Shown here: positions 28,187 to 36,746 of the stretch, piece after piece
Numbering within the stretch: position 1 is the first letter of the stretch
Layout: every line of letters begins with the position of its first letter
Source: Desmonostoc geniculatum HA4340-LM1
GTDB lineage: Bacteria; Cyanobacteriota; Cyanobacteriia; Cyanobacteriales; Nostocaceae
Assembly: GCA_019359545.1 (NCBI GenBank)
Contig: JAHHHB010000030.1
Span: 1 to 62,375 of the forward strand
DNA length: 62,375 nt
Direction: 5' to 3'
Notes under the pieces: model-generated
What the model was told of the DNA's origin: nothing
The model's database searches: none
Seen by the model: only the letters and a program-made list of their open reading frames with translations
Made by a program: the position numbers and the translations under genes

Positions 28187-28945
28187 ATGACAACTTCAAT
28201 CATTCCATCTCTAGAGAATTTATACGATCTAAACTCGCAACACCAAGATCATCGCTCTGGGGACTGCACACTCCTGTGGCGACGGGGTAAACTGTTGGTA
28301 AAGCCGCTAGGACGAGCTAAACTACCATATTTGCCTTCGTTAAATAGTCAGCGATCGCTAGTAGAATGCTTAAAACATTCTCCTGTAAATTTGGTCAGCA
28401 TAGATGCAAAACTGGGTGAAGATTTGCTACAGTTTTGGGCAGATGCATGTGAACAAGCTCATAAGCCAATATTCCTCTACATACCTGCTAGGAATAAACA
28501 GCTAAAACAAGGTAATCAAACCTTGAGATGGTTACAGCGAATAATTGATTCGATTGTTGCTTTTTTCTTGCTGTTATTACTCAGTCCAGTTATCCTGGGA
28601 TTGATTATATTGATGCAAATTTTCTCCCCAGAGTCACTTTTTTGTCATGAATGGCATGTTGGAGAAAGAGGTAGACTTTTTCGAGCAATTCGATTTTCCA
28701 CCACAACAAAGTACAACATCACATCGCTAGGACGCTGGATGCATAAATACAGCCTCCACAATCTACCACTTTTATTTAACGTATTGCGCGGTGACATGAG
28801 TTTAATCGGATCTCGTTCTTGGACTTTAGCAGATGCAATACAAATTGTTGAAGAAGAATACAGAATACAGAATACAGAATACAGAATTCAGAAATTTATC
28901 TGTACGGTAATTGATGGTTTTATCGTCAAAATTCAGAATTCATAA
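28187..28945 (+). CDS. hepC: HepC-like sugar transferase, repeat-derived C-terminus
   Basis: A 252-residue protein recognisable as HepC, needed for heterocyst envelope polysaccharide. The N-terminal half is HepC-specific (TLLWRRGKLLVKPLGRAK). A membrane helix follows at about 120-142, and then part of the bacterial sugar transferase domain (HEWHVGERGRLFRAIRFS, LHNLPLLFNVLRGDMSLIGS). It would load the first sugar onto a lipid carrier. The tail after ADAIQIVEE is encoded by ACAGAAT/AATTCAG heptamers (about 28853-28940), so the native C-terminal 20-40 residues appear replaced. It is followed by hepA. Confidence 0.88.
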   Translation: MTTSIIPSLENLYDLNSQHQDHRSGDCTLLWRRGKLLVKPLGRAKLPYLPSLNSQRSLVECLKHSPVNLVSIDAKLGEDLLQFWADACEQAHKPIFLYIPARNKQLKQGNQTLRWLQRIIDSIVAFFLLLLLSPVILGLIILMQIFSPESLFCHEWHVGERGRLFRAIRFSTTTKYNITSLGRWMHKYSLHNLPLLFNVLRGDMSLIGSRSWTLADAIQIVEEEYRIQNTEYRIQKFICTVIDGFIVKIQNS

Positions 28946-29081
28946 GAATTTGATATCCAAGTTGAATAATTTGAATAAAATGATTTACCAATTATTCTGA
29001 ATTCTGACTCTGCAAATTTTAGATTTTGAATTTTGGATTTGTAATTCAATCTAAAATCCAAAATCTAAAATCCAAAATTCG
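28853..29081. repeat. Heptamer tracts over the hepC 3' end and spacer
   Basis: ACAGAAT and AATTCAG heptamers lie inside the hepC frame (28853-28940). AATTCTG and then AAATCTAAAATCCAAA heptamers fill 28996-29081, up to about 37 bases before the hepA start. Confidence 0.85.
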
Positions 29082-29117
29082 ATCTCCTTACGTGTCAAAT
29101 TATTGTTAGAAAAATAC

Positions 29118-30959
29118 ATGCTTTTCAAAGTTCCCCAACAACTCCGCAAACTGCTAAAAGCTACCAGCTTCTGGCAGGAAAATTATTTGATATTGCGAGA
29201 ATTTACACACTTTCGCAAGATTGCAACTTTAGCTTTAATATTCTCGATTCTCGCAGCAACATTTGAAGGTGTCAGTATTGGTTTCCTGCTGTCATTTTTG
29301 CAAAGCTTAACTAGTCCCAATGCTCAACCTGTTCAGACAGGAATAGGATGGTTTGATATTTGGATTTTGGGAGCTAATACATCGGCACTTAATCGTCTGT
29401 ACCGTATATCTTCTTTGATTTTATTAAGTACTTGGTTACGTGCCACCTTTAATTACTTTTCCCAAGTCTACACGGAATTATCTCAACTACATCTTGGCGA
29501 TCGCTTACGTAAACAAATTTTTGAACAATTACAAGCCTTATCGCTAAGTTACTTTTCTAAAACTCGTTCTGGTGAGTTAATTAACACAATTACCACAGAA
29601 ATTGAAAGAATAAGACAAGGTTTCAGTGGCGGAGCATTTTTAGTTACTAGAGGGCTAACAACCGTTGTCTACTTAATATCAATGTTTTTGATATCATGGC
29701 AGCTAACTGTAATTTCAGCACTACTATTTACACTTTTAGGTGTAGGATTATCCAATTTAAATGCCAGAGTCAGAGAATCAAGTTTTGGCATGACAACTGC
29801 TAATGCTAATTTTACATCAACAGCCGTAGAATTTATTAATGGCATTCGCACTGTTCATTCCTGTGGTACTCAAGAATTTGAGCGCCAGCGTTACTACAAA
29901 GCTAGCGATAAGATAGTAAGTACTACAACTAAAGTTGTCTTCACTTGGACACTTGTCAAGCCAATTGCTGAAGGGGTAGCTACTACAGTCTTGGTGGGAA
30001 TGATTATTTTGGCATTCACTAGCCTGGTTAGTAATGGAACACTACAAGTTGCTTCTTTACTAACATTTTTCTTTGTGCTATTTCGTTTTATCCCATTCGT
30101 TCAAGATATTAATGGGACAAGAGCATTTCTCAGCACTTTACATGGCTCAGCAGATAACATTAAAAACCTCTTAAAAAGTGATGATAAAAATTATTTTCAA
30201 AATGGAAATCTGAAGTTTAATACCTTAAAAAGCTCAATTAATTTAGTATGTGTAGATTTTGGCTACGACGATGAAAACCTAGTGCTACATAATATTACCC
30301 TAACTATTGAAAAGGGAAAAATGACGGCATTAGTCGGAGCCTCTGGAGCTGGTAAAACAACACTTGCTGATTTAATTCCCAGATTTTATAATGCTACAGA
30401 GGGAAATATTTACATCGATGAAATTGATGTCAGATTGTTTGAAATTAACTCTCTACGTCGCAAAATAGCTGTTGTTAGTCAAGATACTTTTATCTTCAAT
30501 ACCACTGTTTGGCAGAACATTGCTTATGGAACTCCAGAAGCTACGAATGATGAAATTCAAGAAGCTGCTAAATTAGCGAATGCACTAGAATTTATTTTAG
30601 AAATGCCCGAAGGTTTTAATACCCAATTAGGAGATAGGGGTGTTAGATTATCTGGAGGACAAAGACAGCGAATTGCTATTGCGCGGGCGCTACTAAGGAA
30701 CCCAGAAATTTTGATTTTAGATGAAGCAACCAGCGCCTTAGATTCTCTATCAGAACGCTTGATTCAAGATTCATTAGAAAAGCTATCTATTGGGAGAACA
30801 GTAATTGCGATCGCTCACCGTCTTTCTACTATTGCAAAAGCAGATAAAGTCGTAGTACTCGAAGCAGGAAGGATAGTAGAACAGGGCAAATATCAAGAAC
30901 TGCTCGGACGCCAAGGTAAGCTTTGGGAATATCACCAGATGCAATACCATAATTCGTAA
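29118..30959 (+). CDS. hepA: HepA ABC exporter
   Basis: A 613-residue half-transporter with fused membrane and ATPase domains. Six membrane helices lie in residues 1-330. The ATPase domain has Walker A LVGASGAGKTTLA (about 406), the signature RLSGGQRQRIAIARAL, Walker B ILILDEATSALDS, and the H-loop IAIAHRLST. HepA is required to deposit the polysaccharide layer around heterocysts in Anabaena, presumably exporting a lipid-linked saccharide as a dimer. I prefer ATG 29118 (MLFKVPQQLRKLLKA) to TTG 29103. It lies after hepC, as in Anabaena PCC 7120. Confidence 0.93.
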   Translation: MLFKVPQQLRKLLKATSFWQENYLILREFTHFRKIATLALIFSILAATFEGVSIGFLLSFLQSLTSPNAQPVQTGIGWFDIWILGANTSALNRLYRISSLILLSTWLRATFNYFSQVYTELSQLHLGDRLRKQIFEQLQALSLSYFSKTRSGELINTITTEIERIRQGFSGGAFLVTRGLTTVVYLISMFLISWQLTVISALLFTLLGVGLSNLNARVRESSFGMTTANANFTSTAVEFINGIRTVHSCGTQEFERQRYYKASDKIVSTTTKVVFTWTLVKPIAEGVATTVLVGMIILAFTSLVSNGTLQVASLLTFFFVLFRFIPFVQDINGTRAFLSTLHGSADNIKNLLKSDDKNYFQNGNLKFNTLKSSINLVCVDFGYDDENLVLHNITLTIEKGKMTALVGASGAGKTTLADLIPRFYNATEGNIYIDEIDVRLFEINSLRRKIAVVSQDTFIFNTTVWQNIAYGTPEATNDEIQEAAKLANALEFILEMPEGFNTQLGDRGVRLSGGQRQRIAIARALLRNPEILILDEATSALDSLSERLIQDSLEKLSIGRTVIAIAHRLSTIAKADKVVVLEAGRIVEQGKYQELLGRQGKLWEYHQMQYHNS

Positions 30960-31026
30960 TTCGTAATAACGCTCCTACGTCGCTAACGCTGCGCTAACGT
31001 AATTCCTAATTCGTAATTTGGTAATT
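30955..31026. repeat. TAATTCG heptamers with GCTAACGCTGCGCTAACG insert
   Basis: TAATTCG heptamers begin at the hepA stop codon, are interrupted by a palindromic CGCTAACGCTGCGCTAACG repeat, and continue to just before the next gene. Confidence 0.75.
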
Positions 31027-31077
31027 ACGAATTCATTATCCTACCCAACTATTTACAATTTTAACGAGGAAAAATCA

Positions 31078-31917
31078 ATGGTAAATCTAGGCTACCACAC
31101 TGCTAAAATTCGGGGTAAATTTAATCGCTCTTTGTATAAAGCTGCCCTTTCTCAGATTGTCAGCATCCCGATTAAACAAACTCGGCAAGTTCCGATAAGT
31201 GTTTATGCCTTATCATGCGAACGCGATTTGCCAGAACAAGTAGCAAGTATTCGCTCATTCATCCGTCATGTAGGGATTCCAGATACATTTACAGTGGTTT
31301 CTGATGGCAGTTACACTGAGTCTAGTTGTAATTTACTCCGCCGCATCCATCCCTGCGTTCAGGTAGTACTTTTACAAAACTTTGTAAGAACCGATTTACC
31401 TCAATGTGTTCTTGACTATGCCCAACTCCATCCAATGGGCAAAAAGTTGTCGGCGTTAATGTCAATTCCTATTAATGGAACTACGATTTATACCGATTCA
31501 GATATTTTATTTTTTCCCGGTGGTATAGACTTAATCAATTTGAGTAACTCCGATAACAAATACTCTCTTTACTTACCTGATTGTTCTATGTCACTAGACG
31601 AAAGAATTATTTATGATGATTCTGAGAAGTCAAATCCAGTAAATGGCGGATTTATATTATTTAGACATGAATTTGACTGGACTTTTGCCATTGAACGTTT
31701 AGCAAATCTTCAAGAAACTCCTAGTTATTTTACTGAACAAACAATTGTACATTTGACAATGCACCATAATCATGGTGAGCCTTTATGCTCAAAAAAATAT
31801 GTTCTCAATGTAGAAGATCAGTTCATCTATCCAGATAAATCTGCAAGCAACAACATTGCTCTTAGGCATTATGTAAGTGATGTCAGACACAAATTTTGGT
31901 TTAATGTTGGCATTTGA
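31078..31917 (+). CDS. Glycosyltransferase-like protein with DxD motif
   Basis: A 279-residue protein whose central block TTIYTDSDILFFPGG has the DxD motif of GT-A glycosyltransferases; PISVYALSCERDLPEQVASI and NGGFILFRHEF are also typical of nucleotide-sugar transferases with a GT8-like layout. ATG 31078 is chosen because it has ACGAGGA upstream, whereas the longer TTG start lies in repeat DNA. It follows hepA in the island. Acceptor and donor are unknown. Confidence 0.78.
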   Translation: MVNLGYHTAKIRGKFNRSLYKAALSQIVSIPIKQTRQVPISVYALSCERDLPEQVASIRSFIRHVGIPDTFTVVSDGSYTESSCNLLRRIHPCVQVVLLQNFVRTDLPQCVLDYAQLHPMGKKLSALMSIPINGTTIYTDSDILFFPGGIDLINLSNSDNKYSLYLPDCSMSLDERIIYDDSEKSNPVNGGFILFRHEFDWTFAIERLANLQETPSYFTEQTIVHLTMHHNHGEPLCSKKYVLNVEDQFIYPDKSASNNIALRHYVSDVRHKFWFNVGI

Positions 31918-32058
31918 AGAAGAATTCAGAAGTCAGAATCCAGAACTCAGAATTATTCTATCTTATGGCTAATTACTCCTGAATTTTTATTCTAAACTGA
32001 TTAATTTTAGCTGATGCTAAATTAATTAAAAACTAAAGTAAATAATAAGTGATATTTA

Positions 32059-33243
32059 ATGCCTAAAATAATTAATCATACCAAGCAGTTGCACAAGGAA
32101 ATTTTTGCAGAAAACCTGATTTACCAATGCTCAAATTTTGAAGTTGGTGAGGGCGGAGGTGTTGAAACTTATTTAGCTTCTCTATTTGAGCATCGTTCAC
32201 CTGATATTAGCGATCGCGTGATTAAATCACTCAAGAATGTTGACCAAAGTCAGTTCAAATTATTGCACCTCCACAGTCCAGATTTACTATTGCAGCTTAC
32301 AGGTGAATGTCCTACAATCTTCAGCGTTCATAATCATACATTGTATTGTCCTAGTGGTACAAAGTATTTAGCTGGAGAGCGGACAATCTGCGATCGCAAC
32401 TTTTCTTACTTGGGATGTACGTGGGGTAAATTCGTAAATAAATGTGGTAGTCGTAGACCTTTAAAAGCTATCAGAGAAATTCAAGGTACTCAGGATTTTT
32501 TAGATATCTTAAAAAGGATAAAAGTTACCTTTATTGCTAATAGCGAATATGTACGTCAACAGTTAATTAAAAGCGGGATACCATCTGAACAAACTGTAAC
32601 AGTACACTGTGGTATTTCTCTGCCGCAAACACCAACTGCACCCCTAAGTTTAGAAGTCCACCAAAATCAGAGAATTTTGTTTGCTGGTCGGATTGTTTCT
32701 GATAAAGGTCTGGAATGGTTGATTAAAACCTTAATACATACAGACCCGCAAATTCAACTTGATATTGCAGGTGATGGATGGGAACGACCACGGTTAGAAA
32801 AGCTAGCAAATACCCTGGGATTGAATCACCGAATTACTTGGCATGGTTGGTGCGATCGCCATAAAATAAATCAACTTTATCAACAGTGTTTTGCAGTCAT
32901 TTTTCCCAGTGTTTGGCCTGAACCTGCCGGTCTTGTAACCTTAGAAGCTTATGCTCGTTATCGACCTGTAATTGGTAGTGCAGTCGGAGGAATTCCCGAA
33001 CATTTACGAGATGGAGAAACAGGTATTCTTGTTCCCAGTAATGATATTAAGCAACTAGCCCAAGCAATTAATTATTTGTCTACAGATTATCAAAAAAGTA
33101 GAGACATGGGCAAACAAGGTCATGCTTTATTGATGAAAGAATTCACAATGAATTATCATGTAAACAATCTACAAACAATTTATGCAAAAACAATAGCTGA
33201 ATTTGATTATTCAGGGAAAAAGTTATATAGAAACCCTCATTGA
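32059..33243 (+). CDS. Family 4 glycosyltransferase
   Basis: A 394-residue GT4 enzyme. The C-terminal donor half is clear: RILFAGRIVSDKGLEWLIKT, LDIAGDGWERPRLEKLA, WHGWCDRHKINQLYQQ, and FPSVWPEPAGLVTLEAYA with the E-x7-E pair. The N-terminal half is cysteine-rich (HNHTLYCPSGTKYL, ICDRNFSYLGCTWGKFVNKC), a pattern seen in some cyanobacterial GT4 proteins. It should transfer a sugar from a nucleotide donor with retention of configuration as part of repeat-unit assembly. Confidence 0.92.
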   Translation: MPKIINHTKQLHKEIFAENLIYQCSNFEVGEGGGVETYLASLFEHRSPDISDRVIKSLKNVDQSQFKLLHLHSPDLLLQLTGECPTIFSVHNHTLYCPSGTKYLAGERTICDRNFSYLGCTWGKFVNKCGSRRPLKAIREIQGTQDFLDILKRIKVTFIANSEYVRQQLIKSGIPSEQTVTVHCGISLPQTPTAPLSLEVHQNQRILFAGRIVSDKGLEWLIKTLIHTDPQIQLDIAGDGWERPRLEKLANTLGLNHRITWHGWCDRHKINQLYQQCFAVIFPSVWPEPAGLVTLEAYARYRPVIGSAVGGIPEHLRDGETGILVPSNDIKQLAQAINYLSTDYQKSRDMGKQGHALLMKEFTMNYHVNNLQTIYAKTIAEFDYSGKKLYRNPH

Positions 33244-33245
33244 AG

Positions 33246-33359
33246 AAGAATTCAGAATTCAGAATTCAGAATTCAGGAGTCAGAATCCAGACGCTGCGCT
33301 ATCCGCCAGTCATACAGAATACCCAACTGAATTCTGACGACTGACTCCTGAATTCTGTT
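33246..33359. repeat. AATTCAG heptamers plus GACGCTGCGCTATCCGCCAGTC repeat
   Basis: AATTCAG heptamers start three bases after the preceding stop. They are broken by a GCTGCGCTATCCGCCAGTC repeat (another copy at about 54572-54590) and resume as AATTCTG to 33359. The spacer is essentially all repeat. Confidence 0.8.
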
Positions 33360-33381
33360 CGATAAACTAAGAGAGAAAAAT

Positions 33382-34365
33382 ATGTCATTGCATCAAGAAC
33401 CATTGGTCAGCGTTATTATCCCGACTTATAATCGACCAGATTATCTGAAGCAAGCGATCGCTAGCGCTGTTCAACAAACTTATCAAAATATTGAAATTAT
33501 TGTTTCTGATAATTGCAGTTCAGAAAATCCCCAAGCTATTGTCGCATCTTTTGGTGATTCCCGCATTCGATTTTGGCGACACCAGCAAAACGTAGGTATG
33601 CTTGCTAATCAGCAACACGCCTTCAAAATGGCGCAAGGTAAATATGTTGCTAGCCTTCATGATGATGATATGTGGAATCAAGACTTTTTAGCCAAGCTTG
33701 TACCACCATTAGAAGAAAATCCTCAGTTAATTCTCGCTTTTTGCGACCAATATATCATAGATGCAAATGGCATAATTAATGATATTGGAACTGAAGAAAA
33801 TACACGCGGTTATCAGCGGGACAAACTAACACCAGGAATTCATCAACCTTTCTCTAAAATTGGGTTAATAGATAAAAGTATACCCACTGCCGCATCTTGT
33901 GTAATTCGTAATCACTTTGTTGATTGGGATAGTATTCCCTCAGAAGTTGGTGGAATGTGGGATTTATATTTAACCTACCTCTGCTGTATATCTGGTTCTG
34001 GTGCTTACTACTATCCAGAAAGATTAACGCGATATCGTGCCCACGAACAAACTGATACCATGCTCAGTGGTAGTCGAGATGTACAGGCAAAAATTCGCAA
34101 AGCCAAAAGCGAAATGTTTTGTTATCAAGTCTTTATGGAAGACAGTCGTCTAGAAGAATTTAGGACGCACTTTCAAAAAAAATGGTTGGAAGCTAATACT
34201 ACATTGGGAATTGGTTTACTGCGAAGCGAACAAATAGCCGCAGCACGTCCTTATTTTTGGCAGACGTTGAAAAAACAAAAATTTAATCTGCGAACTTTAG
34301 CTGCACTGACTCTCAGTTTTATTCCGCGAATTTTGACGAATAAGTTAATAGGAGTATCAAAATAA
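33382..34365 (+). CDS. Family 2 glycosyltransferase
   Basis: A 327-residue inverting GT-A enzyme. The N-terminal motif PLVSVIIPTYNRPDYLKQAI, the EIIVSDNCSSENPQAIV strand and the metal-binding ASLHDDDMWNQDFL motif are intact; CVIRNHFVDWDSI and GGMWDLYLTY mark the acceptor region. It is the second GT2 of the island. AGAGAGAAA precedes the ATG. No membrane helix is evident. Confidence 0.92.
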   Translation: MSLHQEPLVSVIIPTYNRPDYLKQAIASAVQQTYQNIEIIVSDNCSSENPQAIVASFGDSRIRFWRHQQNVGMLANQQHAFKMAQGKYVASLHDDDMWNQDFLAKLVPPLEENPQLILAFCDQYIIDANGIINDIGTEENTRGYQRDKLTPGIHQPFSKIGLIDKSIPTAASCVIRNHFVDWDSIPSEVGGMWDLYLTYLCCISGSGAYYYPERLTRYRAHEQTDTMLSGSRDVQAKIRKAKSEMFCYQVFMEDSRLEEFRTHFQKKWLEANTTLGIGLLRSEQIAAARPYFWQTLKKQKFNLRTLAALTLSFIPRILTNKLIGVSK

Positions 34366-34509
34366 TATAGCAACTAGATTTTAGTTGGCGAAGTTATTTT
34401 TTTAACGAACCACAGAAACACAGAGAACACAGAGAAAATACAAAGAAGATTATTTTCTTTCTTTGCGTCTTTGCGCCTTTGCGTGAGCTTTCCTAAGTAT
34501 AGGTACTGC
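34366..34509. repeat. CTTTGCGTC nonamer repeat spacer
   Basis: ACAGAGAAC units are followed by TCTTTGCGTCTTTGCGCC-type 9-bp repeats (34458-34487), which recur near 15080, 17871 (inverted), 20325 and 20962. The repeat ends just before the next gene. Confidence 0.7.
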
Positions 34510-35742
34510 ATGAAACTTTGCATTGTTACTCATAAAATCAAAAAAGGCGATGGTCAAGGCCGAGTCAACTACGAAGTTGCGAACGAAGCAATTCGTCGCG
34601 GACATCACCTGACATTATTAGCAAGTGAAATCGCCCCAGAACTAGAACACAACACTCAAGTTAATTGGATTAAAATTCCAGTCCAAGACTATCCCACCGA
34701 ATTTCTACGTAATTTCATCTTTGCCCAAAAAAGTGCAAATTGGTTGCGTCAACATCGCTCAAACCTTGATTTAATCAAAATCAATGGCGCCATTAATATG
34801 GCTGCTGCTGATGTGAATGCTGTACATTTTGTCCATAGTTCATGGTTGCGATCGCCAGTTCATATTTCCCGCAACCGCCGAGACTTATATGGCTTATATC
34901 AGTGGCTATTTACCGCTTTTAATGCCCGTTGGGAAAAACAAGCTTTTCAAAGAGCTAAGGTTGTTGTAGCGGTATCCGAAAAGGTAGCCCAGGAATTAAT
35001 TAACATTGGTGTACCTCGTTCTCGGATTCGCGTAATTGTGAATGGAGTAGACCTAGAAGAGTTTACCCCAGGTAAAAGCGTAGGCGTAGCCCGCCGTAGG
35101 CATCGCCAAAAATTAGGTTTACCAGAAAATGTCACCCTCGCACTGTTCGCCGGAGACATCCGCACACCTAGAAAAAACTTAGATACAATCCTCCACGCCT
35201 TAACTAAAGTTCCCGATTTACATTTGGTGGTGGTGGGTCACATTGAAGATAGTCCCTTCCCTCAGCTAGCAGCATCTTTGGGGTTAAACGATCGCGTGCA
35301 TTTTGTCGGATTTCGCCGTGATATCCCCGAAATTATGCGATCGGTAGATTTATTTATTTTTCCTTCCCGATATGAAGCTTGTAGCCTGGTATTGTTAGAA
35401 GCACTTGCTTCAGGACTGCCAGTAATTACTGCCACAGCAACCGGTGGTGCAGAGTTAGTAACGCCAGAATGCGGCATCGTCTTACCCGACTCAGATGATA
35501 TCGATGCATTGGCAATGGCGCTGATGTCCTTAGTGAGTGAACAACCGCTGATGCAACAAATGGGTCAAGCTGCTCGTTCTGTGGCAGAACAACACAGTTG
35601 GACTACTATGGCACAAACTTATGTGGATTTATTCGAGGAGTTAAGCAAGAATGCGGAACACCGTTCTCATACCAACTTATCGCCGTCCACAAGACCTCTC
35701 ACGCTGCCTTTTGGCGCTACAGGAGCAAATCAAACCAGTTGA
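34510..35742 (+). CDS. Family 4 glycosyltransferase with embedded palindromic repeat
   Basis: A 410-residue GT4 with MKLCIVTHKIKKGDGQGRVNY at the start, IRVIVNGVDLEEFTPG, TLALFAGDIRTPRKNLDTI, HFVGFRRDIPEIMR and FPSRYEACSLVLLEALASGLPVI (E-x7-E). Between FTPG and RQKLGLPEN, about nine residues (SVGVARRRH) are encoded by a GCGTAGGCGTAGCCCGCCG palindromic repeat at 35078-35107. I start at ATG 34510 because upstream residues derive from the CTTTGCG repeat. The 3' end overlaps the next gene by 92 bases. Confidence 0.92.
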   Translation: MKLCIVTHKIKKGDGQGRVNYEVANEAIRRGHHLTLLASEIAPELEHNTQVNWIKIPVQDYPTEFLRNFIFAQKSANWLRQHRSNLDLIKINGAINMAAADVNAVHFVHSSWLRSPVHISRNRRDLYGLYQWLFTAFNARWEKQAFQRAKVVVAVSEKVAQELINIGVPRSRIRVIVNGVDLEEFTPGKSVGVARRRHRQKLGLPENVTLALFAGDIRTPRKNLDTILHALTKVPDLHLVVVGHIEDSPFPQLAASLGLNDRVHFVGFRRDIPEIMRSVDLFIFPSRYEACSLVLLEALASGLPVITATATGGAELVTPECGIVLPDSDDIDALAMALMSLVSEQPLMQQMGQAARSVAEQHSWTTMAQTYVDLFEELSKNAEHRSHTNLSPSTRPLTLPFGATGANQTS

Positions 35743-36598
35743 TCAGGTGATAGTGGTTGTCCGCGATACGGATGCACAAACTTGGGAATTTCTAGCCCAA
35801 TTCAAAGCAGACAAGCTGCCACTACAAACCGTGAAAGTCACACAACCGGGGGTAGTAGCAGCCCTGAATGCCGGACTTGCAGAGGTTGAGGGCGATATTG
35901 TTTCCATTACCGATGATGATGCTGCACCCCATCCCGATTGGTTAGAGCGTATCACCGCTTACTTTGCTTGTGATAGTCGCCTTGGCGGTTTGGGTGGGCG
36001 TGATTGGATACACCACGGGAGCAAATTAGAAGACGACTCCCGCCCAATAGTTGGTAGGTTACAGTGGTTTGGGCGCGTAATTGGCAACCATCATTTGGGA
36101 GTAGGAGAAGCCCGCGAAGTCGATGTTCTCAAAGGCGTAAACATGAGTTTTCGCAAAGAAGCTATTGGGCAATTGCGCTTTGACGAGCGGATGCGAGGTA
36201 CTGGAGCGCAAGTACATTTTGAAATGGCATTTACTCTGGCATTAAAGCGAGCTGGTTGGAAGATAATTTACGATCCTCATGTTGCCGTAGAACACTATCC
36301 AGCACAACGTTTTGATGAAGATCAGCGAAACAATTTTAATGAAATTGCCTTGATTAATTTAGTTCATAATGAAACCTTAGTTTTATTAGAACATTTATCA
36401 TTTATCCGCCAAATAGTATTTTTATTCTGGGCAATATTAGTTGGAACCTGCGATAGTTTTGGCTTCATCCAATGGCTGAGATTTTTACCTAGTCAAGGAC
36501 AGTTAGCAAGTAAAAAGTTGTTAGCATCTTGGCGTGGACGTTGGCAAGGATATAAGGAATTTAGAATTCAGAATTCAGAATTCAGAATTCTGAATTAA
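35651..36598 (+). CDS. Family 2 glycosyltransferase, overlapping start, repeat-derived tail
   Basis: A 315-residue GT2: RNTVLIPTYRRPQDLSRCLL, DQVIVVVRDTDAQTWEF, GDIVSITDDDAAPHPDWLERI, and LKGVNMSFRKEAIGQLRFDER are typical. A membrane-associated helix lies near residues 255-272 (IRQIVFLFWAILVGTC). The start has GAGGAG ten bases upstream and lies inside the previous gene, in another frame. The last 13 residues (EFRIQNSEFRILN) are encoded by AATTCAG heptamers that also supply the stop. Confidence 0.9.
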   Translation: MRNTVLIPTYRRPQDLSRCLLALQEQIKPVDQVIVVVRDTDAQTWEFLAQFKADKLPLQTVKVTQPGVVAALNAGLAEVEGDIVSITDDDAAPHPDWLERITAYFACDSRLGGLGGRDWIHHGSKLEDDSRPIVGRLQWFGRVIGNHHLGVGEAREVDVLKGVNMSFRKEAIGQLRFDERMRGTGAQVHFEMAFTLALKRAGWKIIYDPHVAVEHYPAQRFDEDQRNNFNEIALINLVHNETLVLLEHLSFIRQIVFLFWAILVGTCDSFGFIQWLRFLPSQGQLASKKLLASWRGRWQGYKEFRIQNSEFRILN

Positions 36599-36722
36599 AG
36601 AATATGTATCTAATTTTAAATTCCTTCCAGAAAACGCAGACGCGATTAATCGCGTCTGTAGTGAATTGGGTAAGAAACTATTTATTTCATTCTGAATTCT
36701 GAATTCTGACTCCTGAATTCTT
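36557..36722. repeat. AATTCAG heptamers and CGCGATTAATCGCG palindrome
   Basis: Heptamers overlap the previous gene's 3' end (36557-36597). A GACGCGATTAATCGCGTC palindrome follows at about 36640-36657, then AATTCTG heptamers at 36690-36722 just before the polymerase gene. Confidence 0.75.
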
Positions 36723-36746
36723 TTGTACTTATAAATCCAAAATTGA

